From Henriciella marina (lineage in GTDB: Bacteria > Pseudomonadota > Alphaproteobacteria > Caulobacterales > Hyphomonadaceae): DNA of 64,000 nt. Numbering within the stretch: position 1 is the stretch's first letter; the number at the start of each line of letters is the position of its first letter. Positions 1-8,482 of the stretch are shown here, piece after piece. A model generated the notes under the pieces. It was not told the DNA's origin. It was given only the letters and a program-made list of their open reading frames with translations, and did not search any database. The position numbers and the translations under genes are program-made. The stretch is from positions 1 to 64,000 of the forward strand of contig NZ_JAPWGW010000005.1 in NCBI RefSeq assembly GCF_027213945.1. The letters are read 5' to 3'.

Positions 1-112
1 CGCCGACCCCCTCAATCCACCCCACCCGAACCCCCCCCACCCCCCACACCCCCCCCCCCCCCCCCCCGCCCGCCCGCCCCCCCCCCCCGGGCCGCCCCCC
101 CCCCCCCCCCCA
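1..112. other. C-rich low-complexity tract, probable contig-end artefact
   Basis: The stretch is almost entirely C on the plus strand (G on the minus), with only scattered A, T and G, and holds no reading frame or signal. It ends abruptly just before the stop codon of the L25 gene. Runs like this arise at read or contig ends in two-colour sequencing, where loss of signal is read as G. Alphaproteobacteria usually have pth downstream of rplY, and nothing of pth is visible. I treat it as non-biological sequence. Confidence 0.7.
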
Positions 113-124
113 CGAGTCTGCGGA

Positions 125-811
125 CTATTCCTTGGATTCTTCTTCGCCTTCGCCTTCTGCGTCGCCTTCACCATCCTCATCGGACTGGTTGATGGCTTCG
201 ACGTCGCCGGCTTCGGTTTCTTCATCGGTTTCTTCGACAACTTCAGCCATCTTGCCGACGATGGTCGCGATGGTGAAGTCGCGGTCGGTAATGGTTGGCT
301 CAGCGCCTTCCGGCAGCTTGATGTCGGAGATCTTGACGTTGTCGCCGACGTCGAGGCCTGCGAGATCAGCTTCCAGTGCTTCCGGAATGCTGTCCGCGCG
401 CACGTTCAGTTCAACGGCGAACCGAACCACGTTGAGTGAGCCGCCGCGCTTCAGGCCAGGTGATTCCTCTTCGTTGAGGAAGTGAACCGGAACTTCCACG
501 GAGATAACCTGGCTGGCGTTCACGCGGTAAAGGTCGACGTGAAGCGGCATGTCGGAGACAGGGTCGAGCTGGATCGCCTGCGGGATGACCAGCTGCTTCT
601 TGCCGTCGTGGACGAGGTTGGCGGTCGAGGTCAGGAAGTGGCCGGAATTGATGCCCTTGATGACTTCGTTGAGCTTCAGGTTCACAGCGACCGGGTTTTC
701 ACCGCCGCCATAAAGAACGCCTGGCACCTTGCCATTGCGGCGGGCTTCGCGTGCGCCGCCCTTGCCCGTGCGCTCACGGATTTCGACGTTAAAACTAAGT
801 GTATCAGCCAT
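125..811 (-). CDS. rplY: 50S ribosomal protein L25/general stress protein Ctc
   Basis: Binds 5S rRNA in the central protuberance of the large ribosomal subunit. The 228-residue product has the two-domain Ctc/TL5 layout: an N-terminal L25 beta-barrel domain (about residues 1-95, opening with a basic RERTGKGGAREARR stretch) and a C-terminal TL5 domain (about 100-190). A strongly acidic Glu/Asp-rich tail of about 35 residues follows, common in alphaproteobacterial L25. The ATG at 811 is preceded on the minus strand by GGAAG about 5 nt upstream. The gene stands alone and is divergent from the BlaI-type regulator. The usual partner pth would lie beyond the window edge. Confidence 0.95.
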   Translation of the reverse strand: MADTLSFNVEIRERTGKGGAREARRNGKVPGVLYGGGENPVAVNLKLNEVIKGINSGHFLTSTANLVHDGKKQLVIPQAIQLDPVSDMPLHVDLYRVNASQVISVEVPVHFLNEEESPGLKRGGSLNVVRFAVELNVRADSIPEALEADLAGLDVGDNVKISDIKLPEGAEPTITDRDFTIATIVGKMAEVVEETDEETEAGDVEAINQSDEDGEGDAEGEGEEESKE

Positions 812-955
812 TTTTGCTTCCTTTCGTCCTGAAGTCCGCCGCCGGTCTGTTGCCGGTCAGTGACAGCCTGACAGGTACGGCCTCGCGCCGTCCTTTCTGA
901 AGCTGGGGCCAATACACTAGCGGGCCTGCCTTCGCAACCAGCCAGCTGACAGGGG

Positions 956-997
956 TTGACGTCATCACGTTACAGTTGTAACGACACTACAAATGTA
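956..997 (+). promoter_or_regulatory. Promoter with two BlaI-type operators
   Basis: A perfect 14-bp palindrome GTTACAGTTGTAAC lies at 969-982 and a second dyad core TACAAATGTA at 988-997. Both fit TACA-N2-TGTA, the operator core known for BlaI/MecI repressors, and their centres are 17 bp apart. A possible -35 TTGACG (956-961) and -10 TAACGA (979-984) with a 17-bp spacer place the first operator across the spacer and -10, and the second near +1. They lie 16-44 bp upstream of the BlaI-family gene start, so autorepression of the repressor-peptidase operon is the natural reading. The promoter hexamers are inferred; the palindromes are directly visible. Confidence 0.75.
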
Positions 998-1012
998 ACG
1001 TAAGGCCTGTCC

Positions 1013-1414
1013 ATGTCGAAACCGAATTCCTCAGAACTTGTCATCCTGAAGCGCCTCTGGGCGAAGGGCCGCCAGACGGCGCGGGAAATCCATGAAGCGG
1101 TTGGACCCGAGCAAGGCTGGCAGCTTTCGACAACGCGTACCGTGATCAATCGGATGGAGGTCAAGGGTTGGGTAAAGCGCGAAGGTGAAGCACCCGACAA
1201 TGCCGCATTCTATGCAGCCGTTCTGGACCGTGTGGAAACGCTTGGCGGAATGGTGCGCCAGCTTGCGCGCCAGGTGCTGGACCTGAAAGGACCTCTGCCT
1301 GCATCCCTTTTCGCTGATAGCCCTCACCTCTCGGCCGAAGAGCTCGACGAACTCGACGCCATCATAAATGCAGCCGAAGAGCGCGCCCACGACAAGGCAG
1401 GCGACAAGTCATGA
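1013..1414 (+). CDS. BlaI/MecI/CopY family transcriptional repressor
   Basis: A 133-residue DNA-binding repressor of the Penicillinase_R (BlaI/MecI) family. The N-terminal winged helix is clear: an opening helix (SSELVILKRLWAKG), then a recognition helix region around QLSTTRTVINRMEVKGWV, matching the family pattern in which T-T-V follows the wing start. The C-terminal part (about 75-133) would be the dimerisation helices and is acidic. Its last codons overlap the M56 peptidase start by ATGA. By analogy with BlaI-BlaR1, the peptidase is the likely sensor that relieves repression, and the two dyads just upstream are the likely binding sites. No beta-lactamase gene lies nearby, so the regulon is unknown. 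Confidence 0.9.
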   Translation: MSKPNSSELVILKRLWAKGRQTAREIHEAVGPEQGWQLSTTRTVINRMEVKGWVKREGEAPDNAAFYAAVLDRVETLGGMVRQLARQVLDLKGPLPASLFADSPHLSAEELDELDAIINAAEERAHDKAGDKS

Positions 1415-2799
1415 GTGCGGTCTGGTTCATCTCCCTTTCGCTGGTCTGGACAGGTGGCCTCGCTGGCCTGGCCCGGTTGCTGACAGGTCAAGATGCTGGC
1501 GCCCGGTATGCGCAATTGGTCTGGCGCGGCGCGGCCTGCCTCTCGCTTGCGCCCTGGGTGATCCTCGGCGTGCTTTCCTTTCTGCCGAAACGGTTTCCTG
1601 AAGGCCTGCCGGAGATCGCCTATTTCTATCCGCTCACCGAGGCAGTTGAGACCGCGTCCACAGGACTTCGCTTTGCCATAGCGGGGCCGGACCGGGCCAC
1701 TGCCGAGATGGCGCTGCTTGTCGTGCTGCTCGCAGGCTGGTGTGTGCGGGCCGGTCTTTCGCTTGCCGATCATATGCGGCTGCACCGACTGAAAGCTTCG
1801 TCGACCATGATGGAGATTAGCCCCGACACTGATGCGGGAGAGACGCCGCCTCTTCGCGTCATTCCTGCCGGGTCTCCTTTTATCGCAGGGTTCTTCAATC
1901 CCGCCATTTATATTCCCGAGGCGTTGAAGGTGGCTGAGGACCGGCGCCACGTTGTCATCCATGAATGTGTCCACCAAGAGCGCGGCGACCTGATCACGCG
2001 CCCCTTCGAAAGGCTCATCGCTGATATCTTCTGGTTCTCGCCCTTTGCATGGACGATGCGGCGTGAGCTCGACTTCTGGCGCGAGGCGGTCTGCGATGAG
2101 ATTGCAGCTGAGCGAAGCGGCGACCCGATTGGCTATGCCCGGACGCTGGCCCGCGCGGCCCGATCCAGCGCGCCGGTCAGAAACCTTCCCGTTTCAAGTT
2201 TCATACTGCCCCCAAAAAGGAGCCTACCCATGCGACTGACCCGTATTCTCGACAGCCAACAGAAACGTCAGAGGCCCGTCCTCGCTTCAGCTGCAGCATT
2301 GCTTGCTCTGGCGGCTGCCCCGTTCGCCGTAGGGCAGGGGAGCGGGCTTGCCTCCAGCATCACCTACAGCCACCCGGTGCTTATGGAAGCAAACGCCAAG
2401 GTGACGAGCCAGTACGGCCTGCGCACTCACCCGGTCAGCGGCGAGGCGCTCATGCATAAGGGTACCGATATCAAGGGGCCGATGGGTACGCCGATCTATT
2501 CGCCTGCCGACGGAGAGATCGGGTTCTCTGGCTATAAGGACGGCTATGGCGAGATGATTGAGGTGATCTACGCAGATGGCTCAAAGCTCATCTATTGCCA
2601 GCTATCGGAGCGCCTGCTGGAGACGGGCGATACGGTTGGCGCTGGTGAGAGAGTTGGCTTGCTGGGCGCGAGCGGCAGGGCAACCGGGCCCCATCTTCAC
2701 ATCGAATACTGGCGGCCTGTAACTGACGCGGACGGGACGGTCGAGATGAAAAGCTTCGACCCGGCTTCTGTTGACGGGCTCGTTCTCTACAAGCCCTAG
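1411..2799 (+). CDS. M56 (BlaR1-like) membrane protease fused to M23 LytM domain
   Basis: A 462-residue membrane metallopeptidase with two peptidase domains. The N-terminal part has several hydrophobic segments (about 1-60 and 100-120) and then an M56 domain with the zinc motif H184-E-x-x-H188 in HVVIHECVHQERGD. A further hydrophobic segment (about 294-312) leads to a C-terminal M23/LytM domain with zinc ligands H349 and D353 (HKGTD) and H428-L-H430 (GPHLHIEY). M56 domains act as BlaR1-like signalling proteases at the inner membrane face. M23 domains cut or bind peptidoglycan in the periplasm. The fusion suggests a wall-sensing or wall-cutting input linked to cleavage of the BlaI-type repressor encoded by the overlapping upstream gene. 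RefSeq uses a family name for M23/M56 fusions, so the architecture is known; its function is not. Confidence 0.88.
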   Translation: MSAVWFISLSLVWTGGLAGLARLLTGQDAGARYAQLVWRGAACLSLAPWVILGVLSFLPKRFPEGLPEIAYFYPLTEAVETASTGLRFAIAGPDRATAEMALLVVLLAGWCVRAGLSLADHMRLHRLKASSTMMEISPDTDAGETPPLRVIPAGSPFIAGFFNPAIYIPEALKVAEDRRHVVIHECVHQERGDLITRPFERLIADIFWFSPFAWTMRRELDFWREAVCDEIAAERSGDPIGYARTLARAARSSAPVRNLPVSSFILPPKRSLPMRLTRILDSQQKRQRPVLASAAALLALAAAPFAVGQGSGLASSITYSHPVLMEANAKVTSQYGLRTHPVSGEALMHKGTDIKGPMGTPIYSPADGEIGFSGYKDGYGEMIEVIYADGSKLIYCQLSERLLETGDTVGAGERVGLLGASGRATGPHLHIEYWRPVTDADGTVEMKSFDPASVDGLVLYKP

Positions 2800-2816
2800 C
2801 CGTGAGCATCGTAAAC

Positions 2817-2853
2817 AAAAATAGGCCCTGCCGGACTGGCAGGGCCTATTTTT
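2817..2853. terminator. Bidirectional rho-independent terminator
   Basis: A perfect 16-bp stem (2817-2832 with 2838-2853) and a GGACT loop. The arm ends in A5 on one side and T5 on the other, so it can terminate both the M56/M23 gene (plus) and the dehydrogenase gene (minus) that converge here. Confidence 0.93.
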
Positions 2854-2872
2854 GGGTTGGCGTGGCGGACGT

Positions 2873-4270
2873 CTAGCCCATCACATTGATGGCTTTGGCA
2901 TTCACGAACTCTTTCATGCCGAAGCCGCCGTGCTCGCGGCCATAGCCAGAGTCTTTCACACCGCCAAAGGGCATGTTGGGCTGCGCAAGACCGAAGCCAT
3001 TGATGAACACCATGCCGGTGTCAAAATACTTCTCGGCAAGTTCGATGCCCTTCTCACGATCCGTGGTGAAGATGCCGCCGCCGAGGCCAAACCGGCTGTC
3101 ATTGGCAATGCGCATTGCATCTTCGGCATCCCTGGCACGGATGAGCGAGGCGACAGGGCCAAACAGCTCATCATCATAGGCAGGTTGGCCAGGTTCGACA
3201 TTGTCGAGGACTGTCGCAGGATACCACCAGCCCTTCTGGTCAGGCTTCTCACCGCCGCAGAGGATCTTGGCACCGTTCTCCACGCTCTTCTCGACCTGCT
3301 CATGGAGGTCATCGCGAAGGTCTTCGCGGGCCATCGGGCCGATGTCGCCTTCATTCTTCGACGGATCGCCCATCTTCACATTCTTCATGGCCTCGACGAA
3401 GGCGTCACGGAACTTGTCATAGACGGCGTCGACGACGATGAAGCGCTTGGCGGCGACACATGTCTCGCCATTGTTGAAGACGCGGCCGGTGACGCACTGC
3501 TTGACGGCCTGTTCCATGTCGGCGTCTTCAAGCACGATGTAGGCGTCATTCGAGCCTAGCTCGAGAACGGTTTTCTTCAGCTGCTCACCAGCTTTTTTTG
3601 CGACGATCTTGCCGGCGCCTGAGCTGCCCGTCAGCGTCACACCGCGCACAAGCTTGTTCTCAATGACCTTGTCTGACTGGTCGTGGCTGATCCGGAGGAC
3701 CGAGAAGAGGTTCGTTGGCAGGCCAGCATCCTCGAATATTTCCTGCAGCATCAGCGCCGAGCCGGTCACCGATTCAGCGTGCTTGAGGAGGACGCCATTA
3801 CCGGCCATCAGGTTGGCGATAGCGTAGCGGATGACCTGGTAGGCCGGGAAATTCCAGGGCTGGATGCCGTAGATGACGCCGATTGGCGAATAGGCGATGA
3901 CGCCCTTGTTGCCGTTTGGCAGCTCGCGTTCTTCGCTCTGCAATTCCTTCGGGCCGTTCTTTGCGGTCCAGTCACAGATGCCGACGCAGAGGTCGATCTC
4001 TGCCTCGCCCTGTTTGACGAGCTTGCCCATCTCGTCCGTCATCAGCTTGGAGAGCTCGGACTTTTTGGCCTTCAGGCCTTCGCCAATTTTCTTGATGATT
4101 TCGGCGCGCTTTTCCGGTGCTTCATGGCGCCAGTTCAGGAATGCTTCATGGCATTGTTCGATCGCGGTTTCATATTCGCGGTCGGTCATGAGGGGGTAGC
4201 GCTCGAGCTCTTCGCCCGTCGCCGGATTAATAGTCGTGAGCATGTCGCCCAGTCTCTGACTGTCAGCCAT
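2873..4270 (-). CDS. gabD: NAD(P)-dependent succinate-semialdehyde dehydrogenase family
   Basis: A 465-residue aldehyde dehydrogenase superfamily enzyme, most like succinate-semialdehyde dehydrogenases that oxidise succinate semialdehyde to succinate. Visible motifs are the cofactor-loop LTGSSGAGK, the catalytic glutamate in LELGSND, and the catalytic cysteine in NNGETCVAAKRF. The opening INPATGEELERYPLM is typical of GabD-type proteins. The ATG at 4270 has GGAAGG about 8 nt upstream; an internal ATG ten codons in is a weaker alternative. It lies downstream of prs on the same strand, 93 nt away, so co-transcription is possible. Substrate specificity within the superfamily cannot be fixed from the sequence alone. 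Confidence 0.85.
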   Translation of the reverse strand: MADSQRLGDMLTTINPATGEELERYPLMTDREYETAIEQCHEAFLNWRHEAPEKRAEIIKKIGEGLKAKKSELSKLMTDEMGKLVKQGEAEIDLCVGICDWTAKNGPKELQSEERELPNGNKGVIAYSPIGVIYGIQPWNFPAYQVIRYAIANLMAGNGVLLKHAESVTGSALMLQEIFEDAGLPTNLFSVLRISHDQSDKVIENKLVRGVTLTGSSGAGKIVAKKAGEQLKKTVLELGSNDAYIVLEDADMEQAVKQCVTGRVFNNGETCVAAKRFIVVDAVYDKFRDAFVEAMKNVKMGDPSKNEGDIGPMAREDLRDDLHEQVEKSVENGAKILCGGEKPDQKGWWYPATVLDNVEPGQPAYDDELFGPVASLIRARDAEDAMRIANDSRFGLGGGIFTTDREKGIELAEKYFDTGMVFINGFGLAQPNMPFGGVKDSGYGREHGGFGMKEFVNAKAINVMG

Positions 4271-4363
4271 TTCTTGGCCCTTCCTACTTGCTGGATAAGT
4301 TATCTAACCAACACGAAGGAGAGACTGGCGTTCCTGCAAAGGCAGGCGGTGCGACATTAAAGA

Positions 4364-5296
4364 TCAGTCGAAGAGTTTCGAGACACTCTCATTGTTCGCG
4401 ATGCGGCGGATCGCTTCGCCGAGGAGCGGGGCCACGGAAAGGACGCGCAGGCTGTCGGACTGGAAGTCTTCCTCCGTCGGGCGGATCGTATCGCAGATCA
4501 CGATCTCGTCCATGACGGAGCCTTCGATCCGCTTGACGGCATTGTTCGACAGCACGCCATGCGTGACATAGGCGCTGACGCCGACAGCGCCGGAGTCTTT
4601 CAGCGCAGCTGCCGCGTTCACAAGTGTGCCGCCGGAGTCGCAGATGTCATCGACCAGGATGCAGCGGCGGCCGGTCACGTCACCGATGATGTTCATGACT
4701 TCGGATTTACCCGCTTCCGGGCGGCGCTTGTCGACAATGGCAAGGTCGCAGCCGAGACGGTTCGCAAGGTTACGTGCGCGGACCACGCCGCCAACGTCAG
4801 GCGAGACGACCATGAGGTCAGCGCCATTATGCGTCATGCGGATATCATTCTCGATGACCGGCATGGCGACGAGGTTGTCAGTCGGCACATCGAAGAAGCC
4901 TTGGATCTGACCAGCATGAAGGTCCATGGTCAGAACGCGGTCGGCGCCTGCGGTCGAGATCAGGTTTGCGACCAGCTTGGCCGAAATCGGTGTGCGGCCG
5001 TCTGTTTTGCGATCCTGACGGGCATAGCCGAAATAGGGGATGACAGCCGTGATCCGCTCTGCCGACGCGCGGGCCAGCGCGTCGATGGCGATCAGCAGCT
5101 CCATGAGGTTGTCATTGGCTGGCTTCGATGTGGACTGGATCAGGAAGACGTCTTCGCCGCGGACATTTTCATTAATCCGGACAAAGATCTCATCATCGGC
5201 GAAATTCTTGATCTCCGCCTTGGAGAGAGGGCAGTCCAGATGGTCGGCAATTGCCTCGGCCAGGGGACGGTTTGCATTGCAGGTAATGAGTTTCAT
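4364..5296 (-). CDS. prs: Ribose-phosphate pyrophosphokinase
   Basis: Makes phosphoribosyl pyrophosphate from ribose 5-phosphate and ATP for nucleotide, histidine and NAD synthesis. The 310-residue protein starts with the characteristic [16 protein letters not shown], and carries the metal-binding [12 protein letters not shown] and PRPP loop [13 protein letters not shown]. The frame stays open 16 codons further upstream, but the start at 5296 matches the family N-terminus and has GGGAAGG upstream. It follows pgeF on the minus strand with a 165-nt gap. Confidence 0.96.
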   Translation of the reverse strand: MKLITCNANRPLAEAIADHLDCPLSKAEIKNFADDEIFVRINENVRGEDVFLIQSTSKPANDNLMELLIAIDALARASAERITAVIPYFGYARQDRKTDGRTPISAKLVANLISTAGADRVLTMDLHAGQIQGFFDVPTDNLVAMPVIENDIRMTHNGADLMVVSPDVGGVVRARNLANRLGCDLAIVDKRRPEAGKSEVMNIIGDVTGRRCILVDDICDSGGTLVNAAAALKDSGAVGVSAYVTHGVLSNNAVKRIEGSVMDEIVICDTIRPTEEDFQSDSLRVLSVAPLLGEAIRRIANNESVSKLFD

Positions 5297-5461
5297 CGCG
5301 GGGCTGCCTTCCCTTGAGATCAGTTTCGGGTGCTTGTGACGCACGAGAGGCAGAGTCGCAAGAATAAGGGTGCAGGTTTTGGCCCGGCTTCGTCGCTAAG
5401 CTCAAATAATAGCTGCTTCAGTCTGAGCTTGTCGGAGGGCGAGGCCGTTGGCGGGGCTCCT

Positions 5462-6241
5462 CTACCCCTCCAGCATAATCACTGAGCCCTGACGGCCATA
5501 GTCAGGTTCGCCGAAGTGATTGCGGCGGCGATTGGAGAAGTACATGTCTTCCAGCTCGCACGTGTCGTGTCCGATAACCTCGACGAAAGCGAGGCCCGCC
5601 TTGACGAGGCGGTTCTTCACGAAGGTTTCGATATTGAAGTGGAAGCGGTCACCTTCGCCCGGATGGAACAGGTTGCCCGCCCATGGAGCGCCGCTGAGGA
5701 TTTCATCGCGAAATTCCGGGCCGACCTCATAGCTCTTCTGGCCAATGCATGGCCCGACCGCGGCGTAGATGTCTTTGCGGTTCGCGCCGGTCTCTTCCAT
5801 CTTTGCGATGGTCGCTTCGCAGATACCGGCAAGCGCGCCTTTCCAGCCAGCATGGCATGCGCCGATGACGCTCGCTTTCCTGTCAGCAAAGAGGACAGGC
5901 ACACAGTCGGCGGTCAGGATGCAGAGCGCGATGCAGGGAAGGTTCGTGACCATGCCATCGGCCTGCGGGCGGTCCGGGCCCCAGGGCATCGTGGCCAGGA
6001 TCGCGCGGTCAGAATGGACCTGATAGCAGGACAGCATGTGATCGACTTCGCGCGTGCCGATCAGATCTGAAACCAGACGCCTGTTGCGCATCACGGCTTT
6101 CGGTTTGTCCTCAGAGCCGATGCCGAGGTTTAGACTGTCATAGATGCCTTCGGACGTGCCTCCCTGACGACCAAAAAAGCCGTGCTTGATGCCGTTCATT
6201 CCGGCAAGCCGGGGCGCGAGGACGTGAGGGATGGTAGCCAT
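5462..6241 (-). CDS. pgeF: Peptidoglycan editing factor PgeF (YfiH/laccase-domain)
   Basis: A 259-residue multicopper-oxidase-like (Cu-oxidase_4/YfiH) protein. In E. coli, PgeF removes misincorporated amino acids from peptidoglycan precursors. Zinc-ligand motifs of the family are visible: QVHSDRA, ILTADCVPVLFAD, and CHAGWKGALAGI. The C-terminal end has the expected DTCELEDMYFSNRR region. In many alphaproteobacteria pgeF lies next to the lgt-methyltransferase pair; here the pair sits at 12.1-14.1 kb, separated by several genes. The start ATG lies 66 nt from the divergent secreted hypothetical gene. Confidence 0.9.
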   Translation of the reverse strand: MATIPHVLAPRLAGMNGIKHGFFGRQGGTSEGIYDSLNLGIGSEDKPKAVMRNRRLVSDLIGTREVDHMLSCYQVHSDRAILATMPWGPDRPQADGMVTNLPCIALCILTADCVPVLFADRKASVIGACHAGWKGALAGICEATIAKMEETGANRKDIYAAVGPCIGQKSYEVGPEFRDEILSGAPWAGNLFHPGEGDRFHFNIETFVKNRLVKAGLAFVEVIGHDTCELEDMYFSNRRRNHFGEPDYGRQGSVIMLEG

Positions 6242-6307
6242 TTAACTTACAATCGTGGATAGTCTGAAAAGAGGTGCTCAATGCTCGGTGAGGTAAGGAG
6301 CCTAGCA

Positions 6308-6985
6308 ATGTTCCGAGTAGTCTGTGCTTTGATGTGTGCCGCCAGTGTGCCCTGCTTGGCAATGGCCCAGCACATGAACGGGCCTCCTGAAACGAACGCC
6401 GAATATTTCGATCCGGCCGATTTGCGTCCGGATGAAGAGGCCCCCCAACCCTTGCCCAACGAAAGTTGGGAGAAGTTCTTCGAACGGCTCGACAGTGAGG
6501 GATATCAAATACCTGAGGGTCTCCATCCCGCTGGAGTAGAGATTATCGGAGGAAGGTGGCGAAGATACGACGAACCCAGTCTTTATGATTATTCGCGAAC
6601 GACGAGCGACGCAGACACTGAGATCTGGCGCCTGGGAGTTTGGACTTCCCTCGGCAACCCTCAAGGAGGCAACTATCGGCTTGCGCTTTCCGGGGTGGTT
6701 GTGTCGATGACCTACTTTTACGGTGATCAGCGTAAATCAGTCCACCAGCGCGTTTTGCAAGATGACGAATTGCAACGTTTGCGCTCGACGCTGGATTTAG
6801 GTCGTTTCCGGCATGCCAAAGACAAAGACTGCCAATCGTTTGGCCGTGACGGCACGACGGCGTTAGTCGAATACGCGTCCCAATCTGAATACGTGTTCCT
6901 CGATTGCTGGGGGCCAGATTCCGACTGGGTCCGCGAATTGATTGGCGAGATGCAAAGGCTCGCAGACTTATACGAGCTTAGGTAG
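6308..6985 (+). CDS. Secreted hypothetical protein
   Basis: 225 residues with no recognised domain. The start at 6308 is chosen because TAAGGAG sits 7 nt upstream and the resulting N-terminus is a clean signal peptide (basic start, hydrophobic VVCALMCAASVPCLA, AMAQ cleavage region). The mature part is acidic near its start and rich in aromatic residues. Two cysteines (in KDCQSF and LDCWG) could form a disulfide. Base composition is visibly less GC-rich than neighbours, hinting at more recent acquisition. It is divergent from pgeF and convergent with the COQ9-like gene. Confidence 0.75.
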   Translation: MFRVVCALMCAASVPCLAMAQHMNGPPETNAEYFDPADLRPDEEAPQPLPNESWEKFFERLDSEGYQIPEGLHPAGVEIIGGRWRRYDEPSLYDYSRTTSDADTEIWRLGVWTSLGNPQGGNYRLALSGVVVSMTYFYGDQRKSVHQRVLQDDELQRLRSTLDLGRFRHAKDKDCQSFGRDGTTALVEYASQSEYVFLDCWGPDSDWVRELIGEMQRLADLYELR

Positions 6986-6987
6986 CC

Positions 6988-7009
6988 CGCAGAATTCGTA
7001 TCTTCTGCG
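6988..7009. terminator. Short hairpin between convergent genes
   Basis: CGCAGAA (6988-6994) pairs with TTCTGCG (7003-7009) across an 8-nt loop between the convergent hypothetical and COQ9-like genes. There is no T-run, so termination is only a guess. Confidence 0.35.
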
Positions 7010-7018
7010 CACCAAGCC

Positions 7019-7672
7019 TTAGCTCGGCTGATGTTCGGTTGTCGGCTCATGGCCAGTGGTGGCTTCCGGCTTTTCGCCGGTGCCGGATTTGCGGCCTGAG
7101 AAGCGCGATGTGATCCAGCCGGCGCGTTCTTCCATCTTCCGAAGTTCGCCGTCGAGCTTTGCCATGGTGCGAGACATGTCGGCGCTGTCTTCCTTGCGCC
7201 AGGCAATCTCTGCCTGCGCCAGCGCCCAGGCGATCGCCGTGGTGCGGATGGGTTTTGGAAAGTCGCCTGAGCCATCAAGGCCAGAGCAGGATAGCGCCCA
7301 GCTGGCAGTGGTGTGTCTGGCGGCGATGAGGTTCAGCAGGCGGGCAGGCTGGGTCTGGCGCCATTCGATCAGGGACAGCATCGCCTCGCGGTGCTCCTCC
7401 ATCCTGTCGAAACGCATCATGATGACATCGAAAAGCCGCGTGCGCGGTGTCTCATCCTCGTTGGTGGAGCCTTCGCTCATCGCATCGTCGAGCCAGGCTT
7501 CGACAGCGTCGGAGATCTTCGCCTTGTCAGCGACGCCGTGAAAATCCTTCAGCGAAAGGCCAGCGCGCTCTGCGATTGCGCTTAGGGTGAGGTCGCGCCA
7601 GTCGATCGTCTTTGCGAGTTCGAGCGCGGCCTCAACGCCCTTGTTGAGTAGGTCCTTGCGCGCATCGCTCAT
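7019..7672 (-). CDS. COQ9/TetR-like protein
   Basis: 217 residues. The N-terminal ~50 residues read as a TetR-type helix-turn-helix (LTLSAIAERAGLSLKDFHGV), and the rest is helical with a C-terminal Thr/His/Glu-rich tail. In alphaproteobacteria such proteins are annotated either as TetR regulators or as COQ9-like, since COQ9 has the TetR fold and binds lipid for ubiquinone synthesis. A COQ9-type role is suggested by the nearby ubiK-type gene and by the degenerate DNA-recognition helix. It begins 4 nt after proC on the minus strand and is probably in one operon with YbjN and proC. Confidence 0.65.
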   Translation of the reverse strand: MSDARKDLLNKGVEAALELAKTIDWRDLTLSAIAERAGLSLKDFHGVADKAKISDAVEAWLDDAMSEGSTNEDETPRTRLFDVIMMRFDRMEEHREAMLSLIEWRQTQPARLLNLIAARHTTASWALSCSGLDGSGDFPKPIRTTAIAWALAQAEIAWRKEDSADMSRTMAKLDGELRKMEERAGWITSRFSGRKSGTGEKPEATTGHEPTTEHQPS

Positions 7673-7675
7673 GTG

Positions 7676-8482
7676 TCAGTCTCCTGAAAGCTCGCGGTCG
7701 CGCCGGATAGCTTCTGCGACCGCCTCCTTCATCAGAGATGGCATGGCCCCGTCGCGCATCAAGACGTCGAGCGCTGCCTTGGTGACACCGCCGGGCGAGG
7801 TAACGTTTTCACGCAGCGTGGATGGCGGCTCATCGCTGTCCATCATGAGTGCGCCTGCGCCCTGTACGGTTTTCTGGGCAAGACGGAGGGCAAGGGCCTC
7901 ATCAAGTCCATGAGCGACACCAGCGGCGGCCATGACTTCGGCGAGCAGGAAAGCATAGGCCGGGCCACAACCGGAGAGGGCCGTCGCAGCCGAAATCTGG
8001 TTCTCGCCAAGCGGGCCTTCAACGGCGCCAAGAGGTGTCAGAAGTTCCTGCAGGTAGGCCGTATCGTCATCTGCTGCGCCTTCCGGCATACAAAGAAGGG
8101 TCATGCCTTCGCCAACAAGGCCGGGCGTGTTGGGCATGGCGCGAGCCACACGGGACGTGCCGAGCTTGTCGGCGAGTGATGACAGCGTGATGCCAGCCAT
8201 AACCGACAGGACAAGCGTGTCCGGCCCGACCATGGTGCGAAGTTCATCGAGAATTTTCGGGAAAACCTGCGGCTTCACGGCGATGACAAGTGTGCTGGCC
8301 GTAGCTGATTCAGGATTAAGGCGGATCTTGCCGTCATTTTCCCAAGACCTGAGCAGGTCGGATGGCCTTGGCGTCAAAACGGCTATCGGGCCTGCATAGC
8401 CCGATTTGATCCAGCCGCCTGCGAGCGCGGAGCCCATGCGACCACCGCCGACAAGCGTAAGGCCCGGCTCAGGCCTCGCCAT
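7676..8482 (-). CDS. proC: Pyrroline-5-carboxylate reductase
   Basis: Last step of proline synthesis: NAD(P)H reduction of 1-pyrroline-5-carboxylate. The 268-residue product has the Rossmann motif LTLVGGGRMGSAL at the N-terminus, the VIAVKPQ strand, SVMAGI, RAMPNTP and the C-terminal signature LRENVTSPGGVTKAAL. The start at 8482 gives the family N-terminus and overlaps the upstream YbjN gene by 14 nt; the frame stays open 20 codons further with no homologous sequence. Part of a YbjN-proC-COQ9-like minus-strand operon. Confidence 0.93.
   Translation of the reverse strand: MARPEPGLTLVGGGRMGSALAGGWIKSGYAGPIAVLTPRPSDLLRSWENDGKIRLNPESATASTLVIAVKPQVFPKILDELRTMVGPDTLVLSVMAGITLSSLADKLGTSRVARAMPNTPGLVGEGMTLLCMPEGAADDDTAYLQELLTPLGAVEGPLGENQISAATALSGCGPAYAFLLAEVMAAAGVAHGLDEALALRLAQKTVQGAGALMMDSDEPPSTLRENVTSPGGVTKAALDVLMRDGAMPSLMKEAVAEAIRRDRELSGD

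Noticed and set aside
2852-3559. 235-codon plus-strand frame opposite gabD
   Set aside because: No Shine-Dalgarno sequence or recognisable domain, and it lies fully within a well-supported enzyme gene on the other strand.
5398-5430. AAGCTCA/TGAGCTT inverted repeat between pgeF and prs
   Set aside because: Seven base pairs with a long loop and no T-run; too weak to call a terminator or operator.
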